Assembly (NCBI RefSeq): GCF_029643425.1
Contig: NZ_CP119106.1
Coordinates: forward strand, 3,162,001 to 3,226,000
Direction: 5' to 3'
DNA length: 64,000 nucleotides
Source: Isoptericola sp. AK164
GTDB taxonomy: Bacteria > Actinomycetota > Actinomycetes > Actinomycetales > Cellulomonadaceae
Shown here: positions 43,401 through 53,441 of the stretch, piece by piece
How positions within the stretch are numbered: the first letter of the stretch is position 1
Layout: each line of letters opens with the position of its first letter
Made by a program: the position numbers and the translations under genes
Notes under the pieces: model-generated
Told to the model about the DNA's origin: nothing
The model's database searches: none
The model's input: only the letters and a program-made list of their open reading frames with translations

Positions 43401-44363
43401 GTGACTACGCACAAGACCCGTCGCACCATCGCCACCACCGCCGCCGGAGCCCTGCTCGCCACCGGCCTCATGGCCGGCGCACCGGCTGCCGCCGTTCCCG
43501 ACCACCCGCACGGCGACGACTTCCCCGGCCAGGGCCAGGGTCGGACCGTCCCGGCCGAGAAGATCTCGATCCAGCTGTTCAGCTACCTCGGCTGGACGTT
43601 CTCCGAGGGGATCGACACCGTCATCGACGAGCTCGACGAGATCGGCTACCGCAACGTCGAGCCCTTCGGCAGCCCCGGCGGCGGCTTCAGCTCGTACGGC
43701 GACTACTCGGCCGCCGAGTTCCGCACCGAGCTGCGCGAGCACGGCATGAAGGCGCCCTCGTCGCACGGCAGCACGAACGAGGCCACGTTCGACACCTCGC
43801 TCCAGAACGCCAAGGACCTCGGGCAGCGCTGGACGGGCTCCGGCGGCTGGGCGGCGCCGGGGATCGCGCGCGACGGATCCAGCACCTACGAGGAGGTCGC
43901 GGAGACCGCCGCGACCATGAACCGCCTCGGGGAGCGGTCCGTCAAGAACGGCACCGGCAAGATCTTCGGCCACAACCACCAGTGGGAGTTCACGACCCAG
44001 ATCGCGGACCCCGACACCGGCGAGGTGAAGAGCGCCTGGGAGCACCTGGTCGAGCTCACCGACCCGCGGTACGTGACCTTCCAGCTCGACACCCTCTGGG
44101 CCGCCGACGCCGGGTACGACGTCGCCGAGCTGCTCGAGGAGCACGGCGACCGCGTCGAGCTGCTGCACATCAAGGACGGGCTCCTCAACGGCGACGAGCG
44201 GGGCATCCCGACCGACGTCGGCGAGGGCGAGCTGGAGTGGGGTCCCATCCTGCGGGCCGCGCACGGCCACGTGAAGCTCTACGTCGTGGAGCGGGACGGC
44301 GCCCCGTCCACGCCGGAGTTCGCCGAGGACAGCTTCGACTTCCTCACCAGCTTCCGCTACTGA
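43401..44363 (+). CDS. secreted sugar phosphate isomerase/epimerase-like TIM barrel
   Basis: A 320-aa protein of the xylose-isomerase-like TIM-barrel family with an export signal (HKTRRTIATTAAGALLATGLMAG, no strict twin-Arg motif). Core phrases: ISIQLFSYLG, GYRNVEPFG, the metal-site candidate NHQWEF, FQLDTLWAADAG and ELLHIKDG. Secreted members are typically linked to processing of oxidised (3-keto) sugars, which fits the dehydrogenase upstream; that link is inference. The GTG start follows GAGGAGG by about 6 nt. Confidence 0.85.
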   Translation: MTTHKTRRTIATTAAGALLATGLMAGAPAAAVPDHPHGDDFPGQGQGRTVPAEKISIQLFSYLGWTFSEGIDTVIDELDEIGYRNVEPFGSPGGGFSSYGDYSAAEFRTELREHGMKAPSSHGSTNEATFDTSLQNAKDLGQRWTGSGGWAAPGIARDGSSTYEEVAETAATMNRLGERSVKNGTGKIFGHNHQWEFTTQIADPDTGEVKSAWEHLVELTDPRYVTFQLDTLWAADAGYDVAELLEEHGDRVELLHIKDGLLNGDERGIPTDVGEGELEWGPILRAAHGHVKLYVVERDGAPSTPEFAEDSFDFLTSFRY

Positions 44364-44376
44364 GCCCCGGCTCGCC

Positions 44377-44419
44377 CACCGCGGCCCCGGTCGTCCTCGC
44401 GACGGCCGGGGCCGCGGTG
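44377..44419 (+). terminator. terminator of the isomerase gene
   Basis: 19-bp near-perfect stem (CACCGCGGCCCCGGTCGTC paired with its complement, one G-T wobble) with a 5-nt loop, 13 nt after the stop codon. Confidence 0.8.
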
Positions 44420-44558
44420 CATCCACGACGGGCCCGCCGGGCGAACACCGGGTAGACCGTGACGCCCGGCGGGTGGCGTCGAGGGGGTGAAACCAGGAAT
44501 CCTTGCGCCCGCACAGACGTTGTGCAAAGTGGAACAAGCCCAACAGCCAAGGAGAGTT

Positions 44559-44978
44559 GTGCGACGCATCCCGAGAAAGGTCGAGATCGAGGACGACGCG
44601 GGCAACGTCACGCGGTACGTCCGACACGAGAACGGCCTGGGCTACGTCTCCCCCCACGCGACCGTCCACCCGGAGGCCCGGATCGAAGCCGGCGCCTACG
44701 TCGAGGCCGGCGCGCGGGTGGGCGCCGAGGCCCGGGTCGGCCGTTTCAGCTGGATCGACGTCGACGCCGTCGTCGGCACGCGCGCCCGGGTCGGCCAGTG
44801 CGTGCACGTCGGACGCCGCACCGTCGTCGCCGACGAGGCCCGCGTGGGCGCCTACGCCCAGCTCGGCGAGGACACCATGGTCGAGGCCGGCGCGGACGTC
44901 GAGGCGGACGAGCTCGTCGCCGACCGCACCGTCGTGCGCACGCGGCGCCACCGCCGCGACTTCAGCACCGCCGCCTGA
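44559..44978 (+). CDS. hexapeptide-repeat (left-handed beta-helix) protein
   Basis: A 139-aa protein dominated by hexapeptide repeats of the type A-x-V-x-P-E-A-R-I-E-A-G, covering about residues 33-120, which fold as a left-handed beta-helix as in gamma-class carbonic anhydrases and acyltransferases. There is no acyltransferase catalytic insert and no clear His triad, so an enzymatic role is unproven. The GTG at 44559 is chosen because AAGGAG lies just upstream; the reading frame is open to 44487. No signal peptide, so cytoplasmic. Confidence 0.7.
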   Translation: MRRIPRKVEIEDDAGNVTRYVRHENGLGYVSPHATVHPEARIEAGAYVEAGARVGAEARVGRFSWIDVDAVVGTRARVGQCVHVGRRTVVADEARVGAYAQLGEDTMVEAGADVEADELVADRTVVRTRRHRRDFSTAA

Positions 44979-45002
44979 CCCGGCCGCGAACGGCCTCGGG
45001 TC
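44977..45002 (+). terminator. possible terminator of the hexapeptide gene
   Basis: Two-part stem (GACCC/GGGTC and GGCCG/CGGCC with a 2-nt bulge, CGAA loop) beginning at the stop codon. It also lies 50 nt past the end of the convergent giant gene. Confidence 0.5.
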
Positions 45003-45051
45003 CCGGGCAGGACGCGCGACCACCGGCGCGCCCCACCCGGTCCCAGTGTGC

Positions 45052-48000
45052 TCACCACAGACCGCGGCGTCGTGAGACGAGCACTGCGGCTCCGGTGAGC
45101 AGCAGCAGGACGGCCGCAGCGACCATCGCCGAGACGTCGCTGCCCGTCTGCGGCAGCGGACCGGGCGGTCCCGGGACGGGCGGCGGGACGTCGAACGTGT
45201 TCGTGACCGTCACCGATCCCGGTGCGCCGGCGACGACGGTCACGGCCCCGGCGGCGCCTCCGTCGACGCTCGAGACCTCGCTGGCGGTCGCACCGCCGTC
45301 GTCGGTCTCGGTCACGAGGCACTCGGCACCGGCGGGCAGCCCGGCATAGGTGACGGGGTCGCCCGGCGTGAGCTCCCGGACCGCACCTCCGGGGATCTCG
45401 ATCCCGGCGTCCTGGAACGTGCACTCGACGGTCACCTCGAACGGGCCACCGCCGAGCTGGTCGGCACCAGGACCGGTGACGACCTTGTCCACGACGAGCG
45501 ACCCGACGTCGAACGTGTTTGTGACCGTGACCTCGGCCGGCCCGGCGTCCGTGGCCGGCACCGCGACCTGCCCGGGCTCGCCCCCCTCGACGGCGGTGGA
45601 GATCGTGGTCGCGGCCGCACCGGCCGCGTCGACCTCCGTCACGGTGCACTCGGCACCCACCGGCAGCCCCTCGTAGAGCGCCGGGACGTCCGGGGTCACC
45701 GCGCGGGTCGCCCCGCCGGGGACGTCGATCGGTGAGCCCTGGAAGGTGCAGGCCAGCGAGACCTCGAAGGGCGCCGAGACGAACGGTGCCCCGGGACCGT
45801 CGACCTCCTTGACGACCTCGATCGCGCCGGCGTCGTAGGTGTTGGTGACGGTGACGACCACCGGGTCCTCCAGCAGGGAGGTCTCGTCGACCGTCACCGT
45901 CTCCGGATCGATGCTCACCGCCGTGGCGCCGCCGGTGTCGACCTCGGTGAAGGTGCAGACGGCACCGTCGGGCAGCCCGTAGTAGGCGGCCGCGAAGCCC
46001 GGGCCGAACCGGCGGGTCGGACCGCTCGGGATCGGTACGGGGCTGCCGTTCAGCGAACACCCGATCTCCACCTGGTACGGCATCTGGTCGAACGGGATGG
46101 CACTGAGGTCGAGCTCGGCGAGGAACTCGGCGAGCTCGGCGAGGTCGATCGGACGCTCCGGCAGCGCCGGCAGCGCCGACAGGTCCGGCATCGACGGCGC
46201 GAACTCGGCCGCTTCCCCGTCGACGACCTTCTCCACCAGCAGCGGGCTGAGCTGGAAGGTGTTGGTCACGGTGATCGCCACGGGGTCGTCGCCACCGGTG
46301 ACGACGACCTCTCCCGGCTCGCCGCCGTCGACCGTGGTGGAGATCTCGACGGTCGTCGCACCGCCGTCCCCGGTCTCGGTGACCAGGCACTCGGAGCCCA
46401 CGGGCAGCCCCTCGTAGAGGATCGTGTCGCCCGCCTCCAGCGTGCGCGTCGCACCCCCGGGGATCGCAAGCTCGGCGTCCTCGTACGTGCACGCGAGCGT
46501 CACCTCGAAGGGTCCTGGCCCGTAGAGCGCGCCGAGCCCCTGCAGCTCCTTGGCGACCTCGATCGCCCCGACGTCGAACGTGTTGGTCACGACGACCTCG
46601 ACGGGTTCGGAGGCGCCGATGGTCACGGTCTCCGGGACGACGACGGCGCCGGTCGCCCCGGCGTCGTCGGTCTCGGTGACCGTGCACACGGCACCGGCCG
46701 GCACGTTCGAGATCTGCGCCTCCAGCGGGCCGGCTCCGCCGAGAGTCACCGTGTCCTCGTAGACGGTCCGGGGTGCGCCCGGCCCGTCCCCGTCGTCGTC
46801 GAAGGTGCACAGCACCTCGATCGTGAAGGGCCCTGTGCCGTAGGCGTCCGCGCCGTCGCCGTCGACGACCTTGAGCAGGTCGAGCGACCCGACGTCGAAC
46901 GTGTTGGTGAGCGTGACGCTGTTGCGCGGGATCTGGACGACGTCGCCGAGGAGGTCGAGGACCGCGCTCGTGCCGTCGTAGGTCTCCGGCTCCTGCAGTC
47001 CGTGCTGCACGGTGATCGTCGTGGACGACGCGTTCCCCGTCCCGGTCTCGGTGACGGCGCACTCCGAGCCGACGGGCAGGCCGGTGAACTCCACCGAGTC
47101 GCCGTCGCTCAGCTCGAACGTCATCGGGGTGTCCGCGTCGTACCCGTCCGCGTACACGGCCTCCCCGAGGAACGTGCACTCGACGGTGCCGTCGAACGGA
47201 CCGAACGTGATCGGCTCTCCGTCCTGGTCGACGGCGTCGGAGACGACCTCCTTGTCGACGACGAGGCTCGACAGGTTGTACACGTTGGTGGCCGTGATCG
47301 ACGCCGGTTCGCTCTGCTCGTCGATCGTCTCGGTGTCCACGGTCACGGTCTGCGGCGTCACGAGCAGCTCGGTCTGGCCGTCGCTGCCGTCCTCGGTGAG
47401 CGTGCACTCGGCGCCGTACGGCAGCTCGGGCACGACCGTCGGAGTACCTGGCGTCACGGTGATGGTGATCGGGTCGAGGTCCGCCTCGACCCAGGTGCCG
47501 ACGGCCGAGGCACACTGCACGGTCAGCTGGAAGGAGTCGGGGGCGTACTGCGCACCCTCGCCGGCGACGATCTTGTTCACCTCGAGGGTGCCCGACGCCG
47601 TGGCGACGCCGACCTTGGTGCCCTCGGTGGGCAGCAGGTTCTGTTCGGTGCCGTTCGGCAGCACGACCACACCCGAGGCCGCGGCCGAGTTCCAGGCGAT
47701 CGACCGGTCTCCGGCCTCGGGAACGGGCGGGGTGGTCGAGGTCGCGTCGAGCGCGATGAACTGGCCCGGCGCGAAGAGCTGATCCTGCGGGAACGTGATG
47801 ACGTTCTTGATCGCGGTGATCTCCTGCAGGATGCTGACGTCCAGATCGGTGGTCAACGGCGCCCACCCGGCCTCCGGGTCCTGCGGGCACACCGGCTCGT
47901 CCACCGGATCGTTGATGTCGTCCATGCAGTAGTCGTCGACGGTGGTGTAGAAGTAGTCGACCGTCGAGCCCTCCGGGGTGTTGACGACCTGCGGGAGCGG

Positions 48001-51000
48001 GTCGTCGGTGAAGTACGGCCCCCAGGCCGACCCGCGCTCGGAGTTCGCGAACGACCCGGTGTCACCGACGGCCGGGAACCGGTCGTAGACGACGACCTTG
48101 TCCATGGGCAGGTTGCCGACGTTGTCCACGCGGATGCGCCAGGTCTCGTCGCCACCCGGCGGGATGATCGGCGTGCACGGGTAGGCGTAGAAGCCGGCGG
48201 CGTTCGGCGCGCAGTCCTCCGGTGCCACGTTCCCCGGCTGGTCGGGGTCGACCATGATCCCCAGCGGGTACTCGTCGTCCGTGGACTTGACGAACTTGGA
48301 CTGGCTGAGCACGGCCGAGGGCACGGTCACCACGTCGGCGCTGGCCTCGCACGCGCCGGTCTCCTCGTTCAGGGTCGTCTCGCACTGGTCCCAGGGGCGG
48401 TCACCGGTCACGCCGGCGGTGTTCTCCACGACGGTGTTGGCCGCCAGGGTGACGCGGAACTGTACCTGCACCGTGATGGTGTAGGACTGGCCCACCTCGA
48501 GCACGGAGCCCTCGGGGAACGTGAACTCCAGCGACGAGATGTTGCCGGCCCTGTCGACGGTGACGTCGTCGGGATCGGTGGGCAGCGGGCTCCCGTTCGC
48601 GGGGTCCGGGGCGGCGCCCTGCAGCGCGTACGAGTAGGGCTCGTCGACGTCCGCGAGCCGGAGCTGGGGCCCGTCGGCGTCCGTCGGCATCGGATCGGTG
48701 ATCACGGGGTCGACGATCGGCCGGTCTCCCGTGTTGGTCACCGTGATGTTCATCGGCACCACGGCGTCGGGAGGTTCGGTCCCGTCCAGCGAACCGCGGA
48801 AGTCCTTGACGATCTCCACGGCGTTGGTGGCGTGCTGGTACAGCATCGACGCCTCGGCCTCGTCGCCGGAGCTGACCGGCACGACGTCCCCGGTGTCGGG
48901 GTCGACCACGAGGTCGGCACCGGTCGTCGTGCCCTGGACGGTGTTGCTCGCGACGCCGGGCGCGTCCTCCCCGGGAGCCGACGGGTTCGCCGCCAGGTCC
49001 GGCAGCACCTCGCCGCCCGAGCGCAGGTCGTCCCGGCGCAGGATCTGGATCGGCACCGGCTGCGTCGGGGTCGCCGGGTTCTCCCAGACGGACCCGTCGG
49101 TCTTGCTGAAGGTGAATCGCAGGCCCTGCACGTCCTCGGGAGTCACGCCGTCGGGCAGGTCGAACGTCGCCGACACGTCGTCGTCGACGACCCAGTCTCC
49201 ACCGGCGCGGGTCACCGGGTCGGTGGAGCCGGGGTTGCCGGAGAACACCCCGCCGACGAACGCGTCCACCTGCACCTGCTGGATCGGGTCGACCAGCGCG
49301 GCACTCGGGTCGAACCCGACGAAGTCGTACTGGTTCCAGAACTGCGGGTCGTCGTCGACGAGCACCATCTCGACGCTGCGCGACGGGCCGAGCGGCTGCC
49401 CGGTGAGCGTCATGACCACCGGGTCCTCGGACATGTTCGCGCCGTGGTACGGCTCGACGACCGTGTCCGGGGCGAACGACTTGCCGACCTCGAGGTCGAT
49501 GGACGCCGTCTGCAGCGTCATGTCGGCGTCGTCGTAGGCCTGCCGGACGTCGTCGTCGGTGCCGCCCGGGTCGTCGATCGTCGCGACCGCCCCGTCCGGC
49601 ACGGGGTTCTGGGTGACGATCGCTCCCGCGTCGTCGAGCAGGGCCTCCCCCGTGGCGCGGTCCGTCTCCCGGAGCCGCAGCGTGAGGTCCATCGAACCGG
49701 TCGCACCAGGTGCGACGAGCCCGTCGTAGGAGACCTCGATGCCGACGACGTCGACCAGGTCCGCCGCCACGAGAGCCTCGGCACCCACCTCGTCGAAGTC
49801 CGCCGTGGTGCCGTCGTCATACGTCAGCGTCACCGTGGTGGACGTCGCCCCGTCCGGGGGCGTCAGGTCGATACCGGTCAGGTCGAACACGTCGAACGGC
49901 GCTGTGCCGGCAGCCGTCTGGACGTCACCGGAGTCAGGTGCTCCCGGTTCCACCAGCCGGAGCTGGTCGACCTTCGCGTTCGAGGCGTTGGTGCCGGTGA
50001 TGCTCACCGTGGTCGACGGGTAGAACTGGGCCGGGGTGCCCGGCGGAGGTACCGAGATCGGCCCACCGGTCCACTCCTTGGCGACCGCCACGTTGAGCGG
50101 CTGGTCGATGATCAGCACGTCGTCGTCGTCGACGTCGGTGTACTCGTCGCCGTCGAACGTGGCAGTACCGCGCGCCGTGTCGTTGACCAGCCCCGGGTCC
50201 GAGGTGTTGTACAGCGTGCCGTTGGTCGACCCCAGCACCGGGGAACCGTCGGAGCGCTTGGTGTCCCGCACCTGGAACGTCAGATCCAGGTGCCGGCCGT
50301 CCGCCTGCGTGGAGCGGGCGACACCGTCACCAGCGGCGGGTTCGGTCGGGTCGGCAGGAGTCGCGCTGCGCGACGGGGACTCGGTGTAGACGACGCGCAC
50401 CGACACCGTGGACTCGACCTCGGCGTCGGTGAGGTCGACCCCGGGCATGCCGCCGTCGCAGGGAGCCGTCGTGGTGCATGTGGAGTTCGTCGCCTGGCCC
50501 CAGTCGGAACCGTCGTAGAGCTCGACGCCGACGATCGCGTCGTACTGGATCAGCGGGTCCGCCGCGCCGTCGATCGGCTCGACGCGCACCAGGTCGAAGG
50601 CGTCGTAGAAGGAGTCGGCGATCGCGGTGGTCTCCGGGTCGGCGACGTCGGAGACGACCATCGGATCGACGCCGTCGAAACCGTAGGTCGACCACGTGAT
50701 CTGGGCGGTCACCTCGTCGTCGGAGCGGGCCAGCACGCTGACGGGCTGCTCGCCGAGGAAGTCCTTGGCGATGAAGTTGATGCCCGGCCCCGGGTCCACC
50801 GGGTACGGATCGACGGTGTCGCACCCGACGGCCGGGTCCGTGGGGTCCACGGTGCCCGACGAGGCGCTGGACGACCCGCAGTTCTCGATCGGGTCGTCAC
50901 GGTCCGTGGGGCCCGTGTAGTCGGCGACGAAGTTCGGCTGGAAGCTGGTGCCCGGCGGGAACCCGTCAGCTGTCGAGTCGTAGACGAACTGCACGCCCTG

Positions 51001-52896
51001 GGCGTCGTCCGGCAGGTCGCAGTTCACCGTGTCGGGTCCTGTGTAGGGGCCGCAGTCCGGGGCCGGGACCCAGTCCGTGCCGTTCCAGTAGTTGACCGTC
51101 AGGGTGGAGTCGGCCGGCACGTCGGTGGAGCGGACGGCCGTCGGGGTGAAGTTGTCCGAGAAGTCGTCCGGGGAAGTCGGGTCGATCGGGTCCTGGATGA
51201 CGACCTGGTCGGCGTTCGCCGTCGAACCGTCCGGCCCGAACGGCAGCAGCTGGGACGGCAGCTGGACGATGACGGACTGGCCCGGCACCGCGGGGAAGGT
51301 GGACGGTGAGATGACCTTGTCCGTGCCGGTGGCGAGCCGGTCGGTCAGGGTGACCAGGTCCGCCGAGGCGGAGTCTTCCGCGTTCGGCACCTCGGCGGAG
51401 ATCTCGTTGGGGTGCGTGACCTCGTCGGCACCCTGGTCAGGGTCGGTGTCCGCGGTGAACGGGACGGTCGCTTCGCCCCCGGCGAGGATGCCCCCGTCGA
51501 AGGTGATCGCGAATCCGAGCACCTCGCAGGTCTCGGGCGGGTCGGGGAGCGTGTCGACGGTCGTGGTGGACTCGGTCGGGGTCGAACCGTCGGCACAGGT
51601 GAAGGTCACCGTGGCGGAGGCTGCCTCGGCCGGCCACGACACTCCGGCGCCGGCGCCGTCCGTGCCCCACCCGGTGAACGTGATCGCGTCATCGCCCTCG
51701 AAGGGGCTCGGGGTGCCGGGTGCGGGTTCGGTGATGGTCAGCGACGGCGTCGAGGTCCCGGTGTTCGTCGCACCGACCGTCACCGTGGTCGGGTCGCCCG
51801 CGCTGACCGTCGCGGGGTCGAAGCTCTTGGACGCGGAGACGTCGTTGTTGACCGGAGTGATCTCGTAGGTGTCCTCCGCCGTCGTCGGCTCGGACTGGTC
51901 CTCACCGTGGGTGACGAAGGACGAGACGTCGTTGGTGATGATCGTCTGTGTGGTGAGATCCACGACGGCATCGCTCTGCTGGACCTCGACCGGAATCGTG
52001 GCGGTCGCCCCGGGTTGGATGTCGCCGCTGAAGGTGTAGCGCACTCCCTGGACCGTGGCGGGGTCGACCGAGTCGTCGAGCGGTTCCCACGAGTCGCCGT
52101 CCCAGTACTCCTCGGTGACCGTGTCGGCGTTCGGCGGCATGGTGATGTCCCCGGTGCCCGTGTACTCCAGGTAGGTGAACGGGTTGGGGGTCGCCGACGG
52201 GTCGACGGGATCCTGGACGACGAGGGTGTCGACCGGGTCGTTGGAGGTGTTGGTGCTGCCGAGGGTGATCGTCGCCGGCGTGCCGGGTTCGGCGAGCGCA
52301 CCCTCCGGGTCGATGGACTTGGTGGTCTCGGAGTCCAGGATCAGCGGCACGGTCGGCGTGATGTCGTCGGAGGCCGACGCCTCGTCCGCGTTGTCCGAGT
52401 CGACCGTGGCCGTGTTGGTGATCGGCACGCCGTCGGCGCTGTACGGGATGTCCGCGTCGATCTGTGCCGTGACGGCGATCTGCACCTGGCCGCCGTTGGG
52501 GACGCTGTCGGCCGTGTAGGTCACGGTGTCGCCGTCGGTGTCGAGACTGCCTCCGACCGCGCTGCCCTGGTTCTGGATCGATGCGTCGACGAGCGTCAGC
52601 CCGTCGGGCAGCTCGTCGGTCATGGTGGTGGGGACGCAGGGATCGGAGTTCGGGTCGGAGCAGGAGAAGGAGACGACCCACTGCACCTGGTCGCCGGGTC
52701 CGTAGGGCCCCTCGGACACCTCGACCTTCTGGATGCCCCAGGTCGCCGCGGACGCCGTCGTCGCCGGTACCGCCACCAACGGCAGTGCCAGCGCGAGCAC
52801 TCCGAGCACGGACCAGCCGCGCCGGAACCGACGGTCCGTCCGCCGACTCGCGTGCCGTGTCGTTCCCCCGTCGGCCCGCCCCCGGCGTCCCAGCAT
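45052..52896 (-). CDS. giant LPXTG-anchored surface protein with DUF11-like and DUF5979-like repeats
   Basis: A 2614-aa secreted protein. Start MLGRRGRADGG at 52896 (GGGAGGGG 6 nt upstream; the frame is open to 52911), signal peptide ending near PATTASA. Residues up to about 1750 are DUF11-like beta-sandwich repeats. The last part holds seven DUF5979-type repeats of about 105-140 residues, each with a VxKxVxGxG start, an ECTF/ACTY strand, LPxGAEC and a closing VTNTF. It ends LPQTG, hydrophobic helix, RRRGLW: a sortase cell-wall anchor. Probably an adhesin or surface-layer stalk. The fifth DUF5979 repeat has an inserted helical stretch of about 40 residues. Confidence 0.9.
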   Translation of the reverse strand: MLGRRGRADGGTTRHASRRTDRRFRRGWSVLGVLALALPLVAVPATTASAATWGIQKVEVSEGPYGPGDQVQWVVSFSCSDPNSDPCVPTTMTDELPDGLTLVDASIQNQGSAVGGSLDTDGDTVTYTADSVPNGGQVQIAVTAQIDADIPYSADGVPITNTATVDSDNADEASASDDITPTVPLILDSETTKSIDPEGALAEPGTPATITLGSTNTSNDPVDTLVVQDPVDPSATPNPFTYLEYTGTGDITMPPNADTVTEEYWDGDSWEPLDDSVDPATVQGVRYTFSGDIQPGATATIPVEVQQSDAVVDLTTQTIITNDVSSFVTHGEDQSEPTTAEDTYEITPVNNDVSASKSFDPATVSAGDPTTVTVGATNTGTSTPSLTITEPAPGTPSPFEGDDAITFTGWGTDGAGAGVSWPAEAASATVTFTCADGSTPTESTTTVDTLPDPPETCEVLGFAITFDGGILAGGEATVPFTADTDPDQGADEVTHPNEISAEVPNAEDSASADLVTLTDRLATGTDKVISPSTFPAVPGQSVIVQLPSQLLPFGPDGSTANADQVVIQDPIDPTSPDDFSDNFTPTAVRSTDVPADSTLTVNYWNGTDWVPAPDCGPYTGPDTVNCDLPDDAQGVQFVYDSTADGFPPGTSFQPNFVADYTGPTDRDDPIENCGSSSASSGTVDPTDPAVGCDTVDPYPVDPGPGINFIAKDFLGEQPVSVLARSDDEVTAQITWSTYGFDGVDPMVVSDVADPETTAIADSFYDAFDLVRVEPIDGAADPLIQYDAIVGVELYDGSDWGQATNSTCTTTAPCDGGMPGVDLTDAEVESTVSVRVVYTESPSRSATPADPTEPAAGDGVARSTQADGRHLDLTFQVRDTKRSDGSPVLGSTNGTLYNTSDPGLVNDTARGTATFDGDEYTDVDDDDVLIIDQPLNVAVAKEWTGGPISVPPPGTPAQFYPSTTVSITGTNASNAKVDQLRLVEPGAPDSGDVQTAAGTAPFDVFDLTGIDLTPPDGATSTTVTLTYDDGTTADFDEVGAEALVAADLVDVVGIEVSYDGLVAPGATGSMDLTLRLRETDRATGEALLDDAGAIVTQNPVPDGAVATIDDPGGTDDDVRQAYDDADMTLQTASIDLEVGKSFAPDTVVEPYHGANMSEDPVVMTLTGQPLGPSRSVEMVLVDDDPQFWNQYDFVGFDPSAALVDPIQQVQVDAFVGGVFSGNPGSTDPVTRAGGDWVVDDDVSATFDLPDGVTPEDVQGLRFTFSKTDGSVWENPATPTQPVPIQILRRDDLRSGGEVLPDLAANPSAPGEDAPGVASNTVQGTTTGADLVVDPDTGDVVPVSSGDEAEASMLYQHATNAVEIVKDFRGSLDGTEPPDAVVPMNITVTNTGDRPIVDPVITDPMPTDADGPQLRLADVDEPYSYALQGAAPDPANGSPLPTDPDDVTVDRAGNISSLEFTFPEGSVLEVGQSYTITVQVQFRVTLAANTVVENTAGVTGDRPWDQCETTLNEETGACEASADVVTVPSAVLSQSKFVKSTDDEYPLGIMVDPDQPGNVAPEDCAPNAAGFYAYPCTPIIPPGGDETWRIRVDNVGNLPMDKVVVYDRFPAVGDTGSFANSERGSAWGPYFTDDPLPQVVNTPEGSTVDYFYTTVDDYCMDDINDPVDEPVCPQDPEAGWAPLTTDLDVSILQEITAIKNVITFPQDQLFAPGQFIALDATSTTPPVPEAGDRSIAWNSAAASGVVVLPNGTEQNLLPTEGTKVGVATASGTLEVNKIVAGEGAQYAPDSFQLTVQCASAVGTWVEADLDPITITVTPGTPTVVPELPYGAECTLTEDGSDGQTELLVTPQTVTVDTETIDEQSEPASITATNVYNLSSLVVDKEVVSDAVDQDGEPITFGPFDGTVECTFLGEAVYADGYDADTPMTFELSDGDSVEFTGLPVGSECAVTETGTGNASSTTITVQHGLQEPETYDGTSAVLDLLGDVVQIPRNSVTLTNTFDVGSLDLLKVVDGDGADAYGTGPFTIEVLCTFDDDGDGPGAPRTVYEDTVTLGGAGPLEAQISNVPAGAVCTVTETDDAGATGAVVVPETVTIGASEPVEVVVTNTFDVGAIEVAKELQGLGALYGPGPFEVTLACTYEDAELAIPGGATRTLEAGDTILYEGLPVGSECLVTETGDGGATTVEISTTVDGGEPGEVVVTGGDDPVAITVTNTFQLSPLLVEKVVDGEAAEFAPSMPDLSALPALPERPIDLAELAEFLAELDLSAIPFDQMPYQVEIGCSLNGSPVPIPSGPTRRFGPGFAAAYYGLPDGAVCTFTEVDTGGATAVSIDPETVTVDETSLLEDPVVVTVTNTYDAGAIEVVKEVDGPGAPFVSAPFEVSLACTFQGSPIDVPGGATRAVTPDVPALYEGLPVGAECTVTEVDAAGAAATTISTAVEGGEPGQVAVPATDAGPAEVTVTNTFDVGSLVVDKVVTGPGADQLGGGPFEVTVECTFQDAGIEIPGGAVRELTPGDPVTYAGLPAGAECLVTETDDGGATASEVSSVDGGAAGAVTVVAGAPGSVTVTNTFDVPPPVPGPPGPLPQTGSDVSAMVAAAVLLLLTGAAVLVSRRRGLW

Positions 52897-53441
52897 CGAT
52901 GCCCCTCCCACACGTCACTGCTCCCCCCGCAGGCCCGGATGCCCGCAGAGCCAGTTCCGACCGTGCCAGAATCGTGGAGGCTCAGCGCGTCGAAAGTGCC
53001 GTTTCCCAGGAGACTTGAGTTGTTTGGGGCACAATGTCCGAACAATCGATGAACTGTCGTAGCGGCATGGACCCCCGCCGGGAACGAGTTCGACCCGATG
53101 GCCACGAAGAGCAGTCTGCGCATCGCGAATCCGGTGATCCCGGGTCGAGGACGCCCTGGGTCCAGGCGTCCTCGCGCCCGGAGACCGTGGTGTCGCCGTC
53201 CAGGTCCTGCTGAGAAGTGGACGCACAGCGAGGCCCCGCCGAGCGTGGCGACACGCGCTGACCTGCGTCGATGCCCCGTGGGGCCACGACGGTGTCGCCC
53301 TGCGCACAGCGCGAGGAATTGGTGCAGAACACCTCATGACAGGACGAAGCCACACGCCCGGATCACGAAGTGATCACGGCGCGAAGAAATGGCGGAACTC
53401 GACCGGCCCGGCGGGCCGGACGGCCACGCCGGCAGAGAGTG
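52897..53441. other. intergenic region upstream of the giant surface-protein gene
   Basis: About 545 bp without a supported gene; short Ser/Arg-rich frames cross it. It has lower GC than its surroundings near 53010-53060. One hairpin at 53146-53174 (10-bp stem CGAGGACGCC/GGCGTCCTCG) could end the GT2 transcript or lie in the leader of the giant gene. The promoter of the giant gene should be here, but no clear -35/-10 pair could be assigned. Confidence 0.5.

Noticed and set aside
52982-53353. 123-aa minus-strand frame containing a dockerin-like DLDGDTTVS stretch
   Set aside because: Only half a calcium loop, no second repeat, no signal peptide, no start site; judged chance despite the nearby cohesin-dockerin pair.
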